Shown: positions 54,412-63,730, counted from the stretch's first letter. The stretch: 64,000 bases of DNA from Pseudoalteromonas luteoviolacea (GCF_001750165.1 NZ_CP015411.1:953501-1017500); one strand, 5' to 3'. The notes: generated by a model not told the origin, from the letters alone. A program made the numbers and translations.

Positions 54412-54486
54412 GCTCTCGTGGTGAAATGGATATCACGTGGCTCTCCGGAAGCTAAGTTACAGGTTCGATCCCTGTCGAGAGCGCCA
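54412..54486 (+). tRNA. tRNA-Arg(CCG)
   Basis: A 75-nt cloverleaf. The acceptor stem GCTCTCG pairs with CGAGAGC, discriminator G, encoded CCA. D-arm GTGA...TCAC, anticodon loop CTCCGGA giving CCG, T loop GTTCGATC. The short D-loop resembles E. coli argW-type tRNAs. Confidence 0.93.
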
Positions 54487-54515
54487 GTAAAGCTCCTACT
54501 TTTAATGTCTCCACT

Positions 54516-56216
54516 TTAAAAGCGATTTTTAACTGTAAAATGCCATTGCACGGAGTCTACACTTGCTGGTTTATCAATTGGTGCAGCTAAATCCAAGTGC
54601 AGCACTAGCCCAGAGTTTGCTCTACTCGGTGCCATACGGATTCCAAACCCCATGTTTTTATAAAACTTGTGATTTTGAGTAAACAAAGTCTTACCATCTA
54701 CACGCCCAATATCAAAATAGGCAGCACCTCCAACTTTAAATAATTGAAATAGGTCATATTCCCAGTAATATCTTTTTTCAATATTTAAGACGACTCGTCT
54801 ATCACCTTGTAGATATCTAGCAGGGAAGCCACGTAGCCCTGTTTCACCACCCAGAGTTAATTGTTTATCCTCTGTTAAGTGTTTGCCATGTGTGATATTA
54901 AATTGGGTGTACCAAGATTGATAGTTCCCCGTATTAAAGTGATATTCAAGATTGAGCTGCGTAATTAAGTTTTCAGTTTCGTTTTTTTCGACATTCCAAT
55001 AACCGTCAAGAATAAAATTAAACCTAAAAATACCCTGCTCACTTGCATAATGCGCTTTGCTAATCGTGGTATTAAATACCCACCTTGTATCATCTTTGCT
55101 TATGGTGTCACTGGAGTAGCCAAGTTGGGTATTAATATTCCATCCCATATTTAAGTCTTCAGTACGATATATAGAATCAAAATTTCGAACTTTAATAAAA
55201 TTGGTTTCAAGCCACTGCGCCTGAATAAAGGGGTAACTTAATTTACGCTGATCTGCAACGGGTAGTGTGGATGAACTGATTTTCCTAAATGATTCTTGTT
55301 GATCACGGTAACCAACAATAATTCGTCGCGTCCAATTAGCTTCAAGTGTTTTGGCAATACCATAATAAATATGGCTGGTTTTTGAGTCTTGCTCAAACTC
55401 AGAGACCGTTTCACCATTTTCATACAAGGGTTCAATACGTTTGTTTGCATAGTTAAAAAAGCCGTAACTATGTGGTGTACGAGTTGAAAAGAATGGATAA
55501 TCAACGCCAATATGATGCCGTTCTCCATCATCATTGTCAGAGTACTCTATGCGCCCTTTGTATCTTGATGAGAGGATATTGGGATCATCGTAAACAAACA
55601 AATAGCCGCTTCTATCTGCATCTTCTATATGTGTTAAAGACAAGCGCTTACCGTATCCAAACAAGTTGCTCTCTCTAAAACCGACTCGACTTGCATTCTC
55701 TCCTCCACTGCGACTAAAGCTGAGGTCGGGTAGTAGAGTCCATAGATCACGAGTAACTACGGTGACTGCAATACCGCCATCACAGTTTTCCGTTGCAAAA
55801 ATTCTCGCATCATAGAGGTAAGATTGTTGTCGTAATAGTCGTTCAGATTCAATAAGTAGTAGAGGATCATATGTACTTTGCTCAGTAAACAGTAACACAC
55901 TTTTTATTACCTCAGGTTTGGTTGTTATGTGTGCTCTATTTGCAAATCTAAATAGCGCGTTATTTTCTTCAGGTAAGCTAGTATCAAAGACATTGAGCTG
56001 ATGCAGTGTAATGCTCGTGATCTTGGCGTTTTTTATTTCAGGTAAGGAATACTCAGAGCTTAGCTCAAGGCTGTAGTTATCTTCAGTCGGTTGTATATTC
56101 CCTAAATTGTCGCATTGAGTTAGTGTACGCTTTTGCACTTCAGCCCATGCCAACTGAGTCCCTGAGACACAGATAACTATACAAAAGAAGCAAAACCGAG
56201 ATATCACCATATGCAT
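54516..56216 (-). CDS. Omp85-superfamily outer-membrane beta-barrel protein
   Basis: A 566-residue outer-membrane protein: signal peptide (about 1-26, ending AWAEV), a periplasmic region of about 150 residues with a POTRA-like segment (ITSITLHQLNVFD...YDARIFATENCDGGIAVTVVTRD), then a 16-strand-type barrel. LTLGGETGLRGFPARY carries the RGF motif of Omp85 proteins, and the last residue is Phe (VKNRF). It is shorter than BamA (about 800) and closer to single-POTRA or ShlB/TamA-like members; the function is unknown. The start could be ATG 56216 or 56210, or GTG 56228. Confidence 0.82.
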   Translation of the reverse strand: MHMVISRFCFFCIVICVSGTQLAWAEVQKRTLTQCDNLGNIQPTEDNYSLELSSEYSLPEIKNAKITSITLHQLNVFDTSLPEENNALFRFANRAHITTKPEVIKSVLLFTEQSTYDPLLLIESERLLRQQSYLYDARIFATENCDGGIAVTVVTRDLWTLLPDLSFSRSGGENASRVGFRESNLFGYGKRLSLTHIEDADRSGYLFVYDDPNILSSRYKGRIEYSDNDDGERHHIGVDYPFFSTRTPHSYGFFNYANKRIEPLYENGETVSEFEQDSKTSHIYYGIAKTLEANWTRRIIVGYRDQQESFRKISSSTLPVADQRKLSYPFIQAQWLETNFIKVRNFDSIYRTEDLNMGWNINTQLGYSSDTISKDDTRWVFNTTISKAHYASEQGIFRFNFILDGYWNVEKNETENLITQLNLEYHFNTGNYQSWYTQFNITHGKHLTEDKQLTLGGETGLRGFPARYLQGDRRVVLNIEKRYYWEYDLFQLFKVGGAAYFDIGRVDGKTLFTQNHKFYKNMGFGIRMAPSRANSGLVLHLDLAAPIDKPASVDSVQWHFTVKNRF

Positions 56217-56280
56217 GCCCAACGCCACTGTTCTTATCAGTATGGCTTATGTTAGGCATACATGCTCTTGCAAGTCTATC

Positions 56281-56580
56281 TTATTGTTGTAAATTCGAAC
56301 AAAATAGTGCGTGTAGACTAGAGAGTAATTGCAATGATTCTTGGCCTTCGGGGCAGATCCAAATGCTCTCACTGTAGTGTTCAAAATTGAGTGAAAATGG
56401 TTGCTGTAAATAAGTAAAGCGCCATTGATGCCTATCTGCACCTTCATTGAATTCTAGAGTTTCCAACTTATCTACAGACAGAAACACGCTCCCCCATAAT
56501 TGAAAGTCATCGCCATCAGGAAACTCACTAGGTATGATTTGAAGCGCATCTTGTTCATCTAGGCTAATAATTTTTGTCAT
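56281..56580 (-). CDS. DUF3630 family protein
   Basis: A 99-residue acidic protein with no signal peptide. The pattern FQLWGSVFLSVDKLETLEF and WRFTYLQQPFSLNFEHYSESIWI resembles DUF3630, a family of unknown function. I recall it being encoded next to recQ in Alteromonadales; I cannot verify that here. The ATG has AGGA upstream. It lies 12 bases after recQ on the same strand, so they share a transcript. Confidence 0.7.
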   Translation of the reverse strand: MTKIISLDEQDALQIIPSEFPDGDDFQLWGSVFLSVDKLETLEFNEGADRHQWRFTYLQQPFSLNFEHYSESIWICPEGQESLQLLSSLHALFCSNLQQ

Positions 56581-56592
56581 GTATTTTCCTAT

Positions 56593-58416
56593 TTACTCCG
56601 CAGCTAAATAATTGCGGATCAATTGCATGAATGGCGCACCGTATTTAGTGAGTTTGGTAAAGCCAACGCCAGAGACCTTAAGAAAATCACTATCATCAGT
56701 TGGCATTTTTTGAGCCATCTCAGCCAGTGTTTTATCATTGAAAACAACATAAGGAGGCACATCATCCTGATCGGCCAGCTCTTTTCGCAAACTACGTAAC
56801 TTAGCAAATAGCTTTCTATCGTAATTAAACTGTGCCAATTTATCTTGGTATATATGACTTGCTTGCAGCCTTGGCTCCGCTAAATTTAATACATACTCAC
56901 TTTTTAAAACTGCTCTCGCAGCTTCTGTAAGCTTTAAAGTCGCACCCTGAGTAATATCTTGAGATAACAGTCCATGATGGATGAGCTGTCTTAACACACT
57001 TAACCAATATTCATTGCTTTGGTCTTTGCCAATTCCATAAGTACTTAAGTTATGGTGTTGGTTATCTCGAATGCGTGCAGTATTGGCGCCTCGCAGTAGA
57101 TCGACGATGTAGCCAAGGCCAAAACGCTGCTCAGCACGATACACACAAGAGAGCGCTTTTTGTGCGACCACAGTTGCATCAAAATGTTTTGGTGGGTTTA
57201 AACAAATGTCGCAGTTACCACAGGGCTCCCTTTGATATTCACTAAAGTAATTGAGCAAAATTTGTCGTCGACAAGTTTGAGCTTCAGCAAAATTAGCCAT
57301 TGCATTAAATCTTTGCTGTTCTACTTTTCGACGTTGTTCATCAGGAATATCTTCAAAAAAGCGTCTGACCCGCCCAATATCTGCAGGATCAAAATACATG
57401 ATAGCTTCAGCTTCCAGACCGTCACGACCTGCCCGACCTGTTTCTTGATAGTAAGATTCGATGCTTTTGGGAATATCATAGTGCAGAACAAATCGGACGT
57501 TTGATTTATTTATCCCCATTCCAAATGCAACGGTTGCTACCACAATTTGCACATCATCACGGGCAAATGCATTTTGAACAAACTGTCGTTGTTCATTGTC
57601 CATCCCAGCATGATATGCTGCGGCATTAAAACCACCTTCTGATAGCTTTTCTGCTATTTCATCAACTCGTCTGCGGCTAGAACAATAAATTATGCCACTT
57701 TGACCTTGTTGTGTTTTTAAATACCTCATTAGCTGTGAAAGAGGTTTAAATTTCTCTTCGATTGTATAGCGGATATTTGGTCTATCAAAGCTGCCGGTAT
57801 GGATAAATGGGTTGTTTAATTGCAGCTGCTGAACTATGTCATTTCTCGTTGCCATATCAGCTGTTGCAGTCAATGCCATGGTGGGAACGGTTGGGAACGC
57901 TTGCTTTAATTCATTAAGCCGACAGTAATGAGGCCTAAAGTCATGACCCCAATGAGATACGCAATGTGCTTCATCAATAGCGAATAATGCTAAAGGTAAA
58001 CTCGATAAACGTTCCAAAAAATCTCTTTGTAGCACTTTCTCGGGCGCTACATAGAGCATTTTAATTTCGCCACTGTGAAGTCGTTGATAGATTTGCTGCT
58101 GTTTCTGCCATTCAACACTATTATTGACAAATTCAGCTGCAATCCCTTGCGCTTGTAATTGTGAAACCTGGTCTTGCATTAATGAGATAAGAGGGGAGAT
58201 CACAATGGTTATGCCTTGGAGCATAAGTGCGGGTACCTGATAGCATAGCGATTTACCTCCTCCTGTTGGGAGTAATACTAGGCTATCACGCCCACTTAGG
58301 CATGCTTCTATGGCGTCTTGTTGCCCCGCGCGAAATGTTGTGTAACCAAAATACTCTTTCAGTACAGACTGGGGGGTCAATGATTGTTGTGTCGCAAGTG
58401 TTTCCATTGCGCGCAT
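56593..58416 (-). CDS. recQ: ATP-dependent DNA helicase RecQ
   Basis: 3'-5' superfamily 2 helicase used in RecF-pathway recombination and fork repair. The 607 residues contain FRAGQQDAI (motif 0), GGGKSLCYQVPAL (motif I), IDEAHCVSHWGHDFRP (motif II and aromatic loop), QETGRAGRDG (motif VI). The zinc cysteines are in CRRQILLNYF...CGNCDIC, followed by the RQC winged helix and a C-terminal HRDC domain. No clear Shine-Dalgarno is visible; the Met at 58407 is an alternative start. DUF3630 follows it in the same direction. Confidence 0.96.
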   Translation of the reverse strand: MRAMETLATQQSLTPQSVLKEYFGYTTFRAGQQDAIEACLSGRDSLVLLPTGGGKSLCYQVPALMLQGITIVISPLISLMQDQVSQLQAQGIAAEFVNNSVEWQKQQQIYQRLHSGEIKMLYVAPEKVLQRDFLERLSSLPLALFAIDEAHCVSHWGHDFRPHYCRLNELKQAFPTVPTMALTATADMATRNDIVQQLQLNNPFIHTGSFDRPNIRYTIEEKFKPLSQLMRYLKTQQGQSGIIYCSSRRRVDEIAEKLSEGGFNAAAYHAGMDNEQRQFVQNAFARDDVQIVVATVAFGMGINKSNVRFVLHYDIPKSIESYYQETGRAGRDGLEAEAIMYFDPADIGRVRRFFEDIPDEQRRKVEQQRFNAMANFAEAQTCRRQILLNYFSEYQREPCGNCDICLNPPKHFDATVVAQKALSCVYRAEQRFGLGYIVDLLRGANTARIRDNQHHNLSTYGIGKDQSNEYWLSVLRQLIHHGLLSQDITQGATLKLTEAARAVLKSEYVLNLAEPRLQASHIYQDKLAQFNYDRKLFAKLRSLRKELADQDDVPPYVVFNDKTLAEMAQKMPTDDSDFLKVSGVGFTKLTKYGAPFMQLIRNYLAAE

Positions 58417-58674
58417 TTTAGAGTGTTTTAGTGTAATTGTCTTCTTTTAATGATTATTCTTAAGTCGAGTTGTTGGACATTTAATCAAGTGGTTTAACAC
58501 CTCAGTCGGTGGGAAAAGCCATGAGTAGAATTTTATAATGGCAGCTGTTCGATACACTCTTGTAAAGAACACAATGCTGAGAAGGGATTAGAATTGCAGT
58601 AGCAACATGGTGATGCCATTTTATATCTGTATAATGCTCGCCTTCATCGCGTATGGGTAATAAAAAGGTGTGAA

Positions 58675-59577
58675 ATGAAGGTCGATTCAAAGACAACGCA
58701 GGGCTATATATATGCCACGCTCGCTTTTATTATGTGGGGATTGGCACCTATCTACTTTAAATCTATCGAACAGGTAGAGGCGCTCGAAATTTTAATACAT
58801 CGGGTTGTATGGTCTGTTGTGTTTGTGATGGTTGTGATCGGTTTACGCAATAATTGGGATAAGGTTTACAGAATCTTAGTGAACCCAAAGCTGATGATTA
58901 TGCTGGTTATTACTGCATTACTCTTAGGGTTTAACTGGGGCCTGTTCATATGGGCTGTGAACAATGGATATATGCTCGATGCCAGTCTTGGTTACTATAT
59001 AAACCCTTTATTAAATGTTTTGTTGGGTATGTTGTTTTTATCTGAAAGGTTGAGAACTGGTCAGAAAGTAGCGGTATTACTCGCGTTAACAGGGGTTGTT
59101 ATTCAATTGTTGAGCTTTGGCTCGTTTCCATACATCGCATTTTCGCTAGCCGGTTCTTTTGCTATTTATGGCTTGCTGAGAAAGAAAATGGCGGTTGAAT
59201 CTTTGCCTGGTTTAATCATAGAGTCAGCTGTTTTACTGCCTATTGCTGCGATTTATTGGTTTTTAATGTTACCGAGTTCAACAAGTAATATGTTCGCAAA
59301 CAGTATTGAGCTTAACGTGTTGTTGATTGCGGCAGGTGTGGTTACCACGTTACCATTACTGAGTTTTACGGCGGCAGCAAAAAGGCTCCCTTATTCTACT
59401 TTGGGCTTTTTCCAATATATAGGACCAAGCTTAATGTTAATTCTAGCCGTAACTTTTTATGGCGAAGCATTTGACGCAGAAAGAGCTGTAACGTTCGCAT
59501 TTATCTGGGGGGCACTCATCTTATTTAGTTTTGACTCTTGGAAAGCGAGTAAGTCGAAATCACTTATGTATAAATAG
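58675..59577 (+). CDS. rarD: RarD-type EamA/DMT transporter
   Basis: A 300-residue inner-membrane protein with ten hydrophobic helices. The start GYIYATLAFIMWGLAPIYFK, the WSVVFVMVV second helix and the LLGFNWGLFIWAVNNGYMLDASLGYYINPLLNVLLG stretch are RarD family signatures. E. coli RarD has been linked with chloramphenicol sensitivity, but its substrate is unsettled. The ATG has a weak AAGGTGTG upstream and a TATAAT-like -10 at 58630-58635. It converges on the diguanylate cyclase gene. Confidence 0.9.
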   Translation: MKVDSKTTQGYIYATLAFIMWGLAPIYFKSIEQVEALEILIHRVVWSVVFVMVVIGLRNNWDKVYRILVNPKLMIMLVITALLLGFNWGLFIWAVNNGYMLDASLGYYINPLLNVLLGMLFLSERLRTGQKVAVLLALTGVVIQLLSFGSFPYIAFSLAGSFAIYGLLRKKMAVESLPGLIIESAVLLPIAAIYWFLMLPSSTSNMFANSIELNVLLIAAGVVTTLPLLSFTAAAKRLPYSTLGFFQYIGPSLMLILAVTFYGEAFDAERAVTFAFIWGALILFSFDSWKASKSKSLMYK

Positions 59578-59589
59578 CGGATGAGTGGC

Positions 59590-59627
59590 GTTGCCTTCTA
59601 TTGCAAATATATACTTTAGAAGGCAAC
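59590..59627. terminator. hairpin between convergent rarD and GGDEF genes
   Basis: An 11-bp perfect stem (59590-59600 with 59617-59627) and 16-base loop. The right arm covers the stop of the leftward gene. There is no T run on either side, so efficiency is uncertain. Confidence 0.5.
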
Positions 59628-60857
59628 TTGGTTTCGGCCTGACTCTTTAGCTTTATATAGCTTTTCATCTGCGATTTTAATGAGTGGATCAATACTCTCA
59701 ATGACTTTATCCGCAACGCCTATCGAAACAGTAAATGGAATATGATAAGGAGTCAAAGAGCTACTGTTTTTTTCCAGAAACAACCTGAACTGCTCTAATT
59801 TTTGCGTATTCTCTTTGCTATCTAGTGAACGGAACAACACGGCAAACTCTTCGCCGCCTAATCTAGCATACAGGTCGTGTTCAAAAAACTTCTCAAAACA
59901 CTCCCCGATTGATTGAAGGACTTTATCGCCCGCATCGTGACCATGTTGATCGTTTATTTTTTTGAAAAAGTCGATATCAATCATAGCTAACATACAGCCA
60001 TGATTTTGACGGCTGTGCATTGTGAGTTGTTTGCTTGCGTGTTCGAAAAAATAACGTCTATTGGGTAACTGAGTTAAGTAGTCAGTGTTCGCTTGGCGCC
60101 GAATCGTAGCTATATTTTCCAACATATCGACGTTTTGGCTCAAGCGACAGTAAAACTCTTCTGGGTTAAATGGTTTACGCAAGTAATCGTTTGCGCCACT
60201 TTTAAGGAATCTCGCAGATAAATAGGCGTTGTCAGTGCCTGATATACCAATAATGGCTTTATCATCATTGCTATATAAACGCCTGATTTCAGCACATAGT
60301 TCCTCACCCCTCATATTTGGCATTTCGTTATCAGTGATGATGACGTCAATATCAGGGTGATCATTTAATGTCGCGAGTGCTTTGACACCATCTTCAGCAA
60401 CATACACTTGGTATTTATGTCTTTGCAACAAGGAACTTATGTGTCTGCGTGTTGCCGCAGAATCGTCAACAACTAATACTTTAACTTGTTCATTTCGAGG
60501 TAACCTTTGTAGCTGACGTTTTAAGTATTGATAGGCTTGTTTATTTTCTTTAGTGATATAGTCAATGACAGGGTATTTATCAACAGTGTCTCGAGTACTG
60601 GATTCAAGGTTACCAGTCATGACGATAGTAGGAATGTTTGCCTTCACCGTATAGGGAATTGCTTCTCCGTTGGTCGCATCGGGTAATACAAAATCAACTA
60701 CCGCACAAAAGTAGTTGTGATCGTTTATCAACCTTTTTGCACTTTCCAATGTCGTTGCAACGTCGACGTCATACCCTACAGAGCTTGCAATGTGCTTTTG
60801 GACTTTTGCGATAGTTGGTGTGTCTTCAATTATGAGCACTTTTCTCAACACATGCAC
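59616..60857 (-). CDS. REC-REC-GGDEF diguanylate cyclase
   Basis: A 413-residue cytosolic protein. Receiver 1 (about 7-120) has VLIIEDT and the acceptor region VVDFVLPD. Receiver 2 (about 128-245) has VLVVDDS and VIITDNEMPNMRG. A GGDEF domain (about 260-413) has DIDFFKKINDQHGHDAGD and an active-site GGEEF (ARLGGEEFAVLF). It should make c-di-GMP on phosphorylation. The position of the inhibitory RxxD motif reads FEHD, so product inhibition may be lost. No partner kinase is adjacent. Confidence 0.9.
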   Translation of the reverse strand: MHVLRKVLIIEDTPTIAKVQKHIASSVGYDVDVATTLESAKRLINDHNYFCAVVDFVLPDATNGEAIPYTVKANIPTIVMTGNLESSTRDTVDKYPVIDYITKENKQAYQYLKRQLQRLPRNEQVKVLVVDDSAATRRHISSLLQRHKYQVYVAEDGVKALATLNDHPDIDVIITDNEMPNMRGEELCAEIRRLYSNDDKAIIGISGTDNAYLSARFLKSGANDYLRKPFNPEEFYCRLSQNVDMLENIATIRRQANTDYLTQLPNRRYFFEHASKQLTMHSRQNHGCMLAMIDIDFFKKINDQHGHDAGDKVLQSIGECFEKFFEHDLYARLGGEEFAVLFRSLDSKENTQKLEQFRLFLEKNSSSLTPYHIPFTVSIGVADKVIESIDPLIKIADEKLYKAKESGRNQVAF

Positions 60858-61003
60858 AACCTTAACAGCTTTTCTTTACTTCAGTTTTAACTGAAAGCGA
60901 CAAAAAAGCAATGAAGAATATTAGATTCATTAGACTAAAGCTTCGTCAACCAACAATGCGCACATTAATTCTGACAAAGCCGTGTTGTAGGTATAAATGT
61001 ATA

Positions 61004-61378
61004 TCAATCTAAACTGGGTTCAACTTCCGGCTGCTCAGTGTTGCTTTGAGTACGGTGGGTATAATTCTGAACACTCAATGTATGCACTTTATGCTTTTTG
61101 GTCGTAAGTTCTAGATATTTAGACCAAACTTTTTCTATTCGGTTAGTCGGCGGCGTTTGTTGGGAAAAGGTATTTAAAAACTGTTGTTGAAGAGGATTGA
61201 TTGGTTTTAATTCCTGTTTTTGCAAACTGCGAAGCAGGTGTCCATGTTGTTGTAATAGCTCAGACTCGAGTAATGTAAAGTGTCCGCTTCTCGAAAACCC
61301 TCTGGGGAAGTGTCTATCATCGTAAAAGGGTTTCGATGCAGCAAAAGCTTCTTTTAATTCAGCTATAGTCTTATCCAT
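61004..61378 (-). CDS. maoP: macrodomain Ori organization protein MaoP (DUF413)
   Basis: A 124-residue protein of the MaoP/YifE family. The hallmarks DDRHFPRGFSRSGHFTLLE, LLQQHGHLL, IEKVWSKYLELTTKKHKVHTLS line up with E. coli MaoP, which with the maoS site helps organise the Ori macrodomain. The C-terminal tail is acidic and slightly longer than in E. coli. It is divergent from hdfR, just as in E. coli. An 84-base gap between the two starts may carry shared control. Confidence 0.92.
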   Translation of the reverse strand: MDKTIAELKEAFAASKPFYDDRHFPRGFSRSGHFTLLESELLQQHGHLLRSLQKQELKPINPLQQQFLNTFSQQTPPTNRIEKVWSKYLELTTKKHKVHTLSVQNYTHRTQSNTEQPEVEPSLD

Positions 61379-61462
61379 GATGTTTTCCTCACATTGTTTG
61401 CATGAGTATGAATCAATGGTAGTGATTTTTTAAACGAAAGTTTTTTATTGAAAGGTAGGTGG

Positions 61463-62311
61463 ATGGACAAGGAACTATTAAAAACTTTTGTCGAAGTTTC
61501 AAAAACTCGTCATTTTGGCCGTGCTGCTGAAAATTTGTATATAACGCAATCAGCCGTGAGCTTCAGAATTAGGCAGCTAGAACAAAACTTAGGTGTCAGT
61601 TTATTTACGCGCCAGCGTAACAATATTCAGCTGACGGCTCCTGGGGAGCGCTTGTTACCTCATGCAAAAATGTTATTAACAGCGATACAAAGAGCAAGGC
61701 TTGATGTCGCTCTTGCGAGTAACAGACAGCAGCAACTGTCGTTGGCGGGCACGCCAAACATATGGGACGCCTATTTGCATTTTGGTATTAATCAAATCGT
61801 GTCATCTATGCCTGCTGTCTCTTTAGTGGCTGAAGTAAAGGCACATCAAGAGAGTGTAAGGTTGCTGCTAGAGCGTACTTTAGATATTGCTGTGTTATTT
61901 GATCCTCCTAAAGTTGATGAATTAATCGTTAGACAAGTTAAAAATTTGTCTATAATTCCTGTCAGTACTTTTAATTATACAAATAGAGATGACTTTTTTG
62001 GCAAACAGTATGTGTATGTCGATTGGGGAACTGCATTTTCACTTTGGCACGCAAAGCAGTGTAATAGTGAGATACCACCTTATTTTCGTACTAGTACCGG
62101 GCGTATTGCGTTGGAGCTTATTTTGCAATGTGGCGGCTCAGCATATTTACCAGAAATGCTTGCTGCGGAGTTAATACATAAACAACAGCTGTTTTTTGTA
62201 GAGTCTGTAGAGTGTAATTTTCGGGAAGTGTATGTTGCCTACCATAAAGGGAATGAGCAATTAGAGCATATAGAGACGGTCGTAAATCTATTAGCCTCAA
62301 TTGCAGGGTGA
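61463..62311 (+). CDS. hdfR: LysR-family regulator HdfR
   Basis: A 282-residue LysR-type regulator. The N-terminal helix-turn-helix MDKELLKTFVEVSKTRHFGR and ITQSAVSFRIRQLE match E. coli HdfR almost residue for residue, followed by an effector domain. In E. coli HdfR represses flhDC; polar-flagellated Alteromonadales lack flhDC, so its target here must differ. I chose the ATG at 61463, with AGGTAGG upstream; a TTG 15 bases earlier is less likely. It is divergent from maoP. Confidence 0.9.
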   Translation: MDKELLKTFVEVSKTRHFGRAAENLYITQSAVSFRIRQLEQNLGVSLFTRQRNNIQLTAPGERLLPHAKMLLTAIQRARLDVALASNRQQQLSLAGTPNIWDAYLHFGINQIVSSMPAVSLVAEVKAHQESVRLLLERTLDIAVLFDPPKVDELIVRQVKNLSIIPVSTFNYTNRDDFFGKQYVYVDWGTAFSLWHAKQCNSEIPPYFRTSTGRIALELILQCGGSAYLPEMLAAELIHKQQLFFVESVECNFREVYVAYHKGNEQLEHIETVVNLLASIAG

Positions 62312-62477
62312 TATCAGGATGACTGATTTACTTATGATTACCTATTTATGACACAAAGCTGAATTTTCAGTTTCAATAAAATGTCATTTTTATTTTGTGT
62401 GTAATATTTCTGTCACCTAGTGCTGGCAGACTGCGCCTGTCTAATAAATTACGTGTTGCGATATTGAGGAAATACAC

Positions 62478-63416
62478 ATGAAACTAACCAAATCAGCATT
62501 ACTACTCTCTATTCTTAGTGGACTATCTTTGAATGCTCATGCCGATGTTGATGTATACGGTAAAGCGAACCTGTCTGTGCAATCTTCTGATGAAGGAGAC
62601 GGCTCATTTACTGAAGTGAAGAGTAATGCTTCACGTTTTGGTTTTAAAGGTTCTGAAAAGCTAGATTCAGGACTGGAAGTAATTTACAAATTAGAATTTC
62701 AAGTTGATGTGTCAGATGCTGATTCAAAAGGCGATGATGACAACATTACTGCTCGTAACCAATATGTTGGTTTAAAAGGCAAGTACGGTGAAGTTGTAAT
62801 AGGTCGTAATGATACAGCGTTTAAACTTTCTCAAGGTAAGCTTGATCTATTTAACGATTTAGAAGCAGATATTAAAAATATTTGGAAAGGTGAAAACCGC
62901 TTAGGTGATTCATTATCATTTAAATCAGCAAGCTATAATGGCTTTAAAGTACTGGGTACATTTATTGCTGAAGATGCGACAGATGGTGAGAATGGTTACT
63001 CTGGTGCAGTTACTTACGGTGATGCAAAGCTTAAAAAGTCTAAGTTTTATGTAGCGCTTGCTGGTGATAGTGAAGTAAAAGGTTATGATGCTTTGCGTTT
63101 ATCTGGCCAATATAAAGCAACGGATGCTCTAAAGTTGGGCGCGATGTATCAAAAGCAAGAAAAAGTAGATGGTACAGGCACCGCAGATGGCTTCCTATTA
63201 AATGCTGCATATAGCTTTGGTGCAAATACAGTTAAGATCCAATACCAAATGATTGACTTTGACGCCGCAGCTTCAAAAGATGTTGATGGTATTAGTATTG
63301 GTATCGACCACAAGCTTGCAAAAGCGGCAAAACTTTATGCGTTTTATTCATCAGTTGATGAAGACGCCGGAACAGAAGAAGACTACTTAGGCTTGGGTAT
63401 TGAGTACAAGTTTTAA
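62478..63416 (+). CDS. Gram-negative general porin
   Basis: A 312-residue outer-membrane porin. Signal peptide about 1-22 (LSLNAHADVDV), then alternating amphipathic strands. VDVYGKANLSVQSSDEGDGSF, SRFGFKGSEKLDSGLEVIYKLEFQ and ARNQYVGLKGKYGEVVIGRNDT are the OmpC/PhoE-like (Porin_4) pattern, and the last residue is Phe (GIEYKF). Acidic residues dominate the loops, suggesting cation preference (inference). GAGG box upstream; a terminator follows. Confidence 0.92.
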   Translation: MKLTKSALLLSILSGLSLNAHADVDVYGKANLSVQSSDEGDGSFTEVKSNASRFGFKGSEKLDSGLEVIYKLEFQVDVSDADSKGDDDNITARNQYVGLKGKYGEVVIGRNDTAFKLSQGKLDLFNDLEADIKNIWKGENRLGDSLSFKSASYNGFKVLGTFIAEDATDGENGYSGAVTYGDAKLKKSKFYVALAGDSEVKGYDALRLSGQYKATDALKLGAMYQKQEKVDGTGTADGFLLNAAYSFGANTVKIQYQMIDFDAAASKDVDGISIGIDHKLAKAAKLYAFYSSVDEDAGTEEDYLGLGIEYKF

Positions 63417-63441
63417 GCCAGTATAAAACTGATATTTTAGT

Positions 63442-63472
63442 AAGCCGTACACTTTATTGGGTACGGCTTTTT
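63442..63472 (+). terminator. terminator of the porin gene
   Basis: A 9-bp stem (63442-63450 with 63461-63469), 10-base loop, T-rich tail, 25 bases after the stop. Confidence 0.88.
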
Positions 63473-63562
63473 AGTTTTAGGTTGTTTAAGTAGATAAAAA
63501 CAGCTTTTTGTTTTTTATTTGTCCAGTTGAATGCCCGCACCGTTTTTTTATTAAAAAAACGC

Positions 63563-63590
63563 TTGCACCAATCTCAAATCTCCCTATAAT
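63563..63590 (+). promoter_or_regulatory. rRNA P1 promoter
   Basis: TTGCAC (63563-63568) and a perfect TATAAT (63585-63590), 16-base spacing, followed by a GC-rich discriminator (GCGCACCCAC), typical of stringently controlled rRNA promoters. An A/T tract just upstream could be an UP element. Confidence 0.85.
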
Positions 63591-63663
63591 GCGCACCCAC
63601 TGACACGGAGCAACATGCTGAAAAGCAAGAAGCAAAGTGCAGGGTAAAGCCAAACTGAAAGCT

Positions 63664-63718
63664 TAATTAAAAATAAATTAAATTTTCTAGTTGACTTTAA
63701 AAGTGAAGCGGTTAATGT
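63664..63718 (+). promoter_or_regulatory. probable rRNA P2 promoter with UP element
   Basis: An A/T tract (63664-63687) precedes TTGACT (63691-63696), as in E. coli P2 promoters. The matching -10 is weak (TAATGT 63713-63718, 16-base spacing), followed by a GC-rich discriminator. Confidence 0.5.
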
Positions 63719-63730
63719 GGCGCTCCACTT

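Noticed and set aside
54412..54486. Integrative element attached at tRNA-Arg
   Set aside because: No integrase and no repeat of the tRNA 3' end is visible within the window.
58502..58696. 64-residue leftward open frame upstream of rarD
   Set aside because: No Shine-Dalgarno, no recognisable motif, and it overlaps the rarD start and promoter region.
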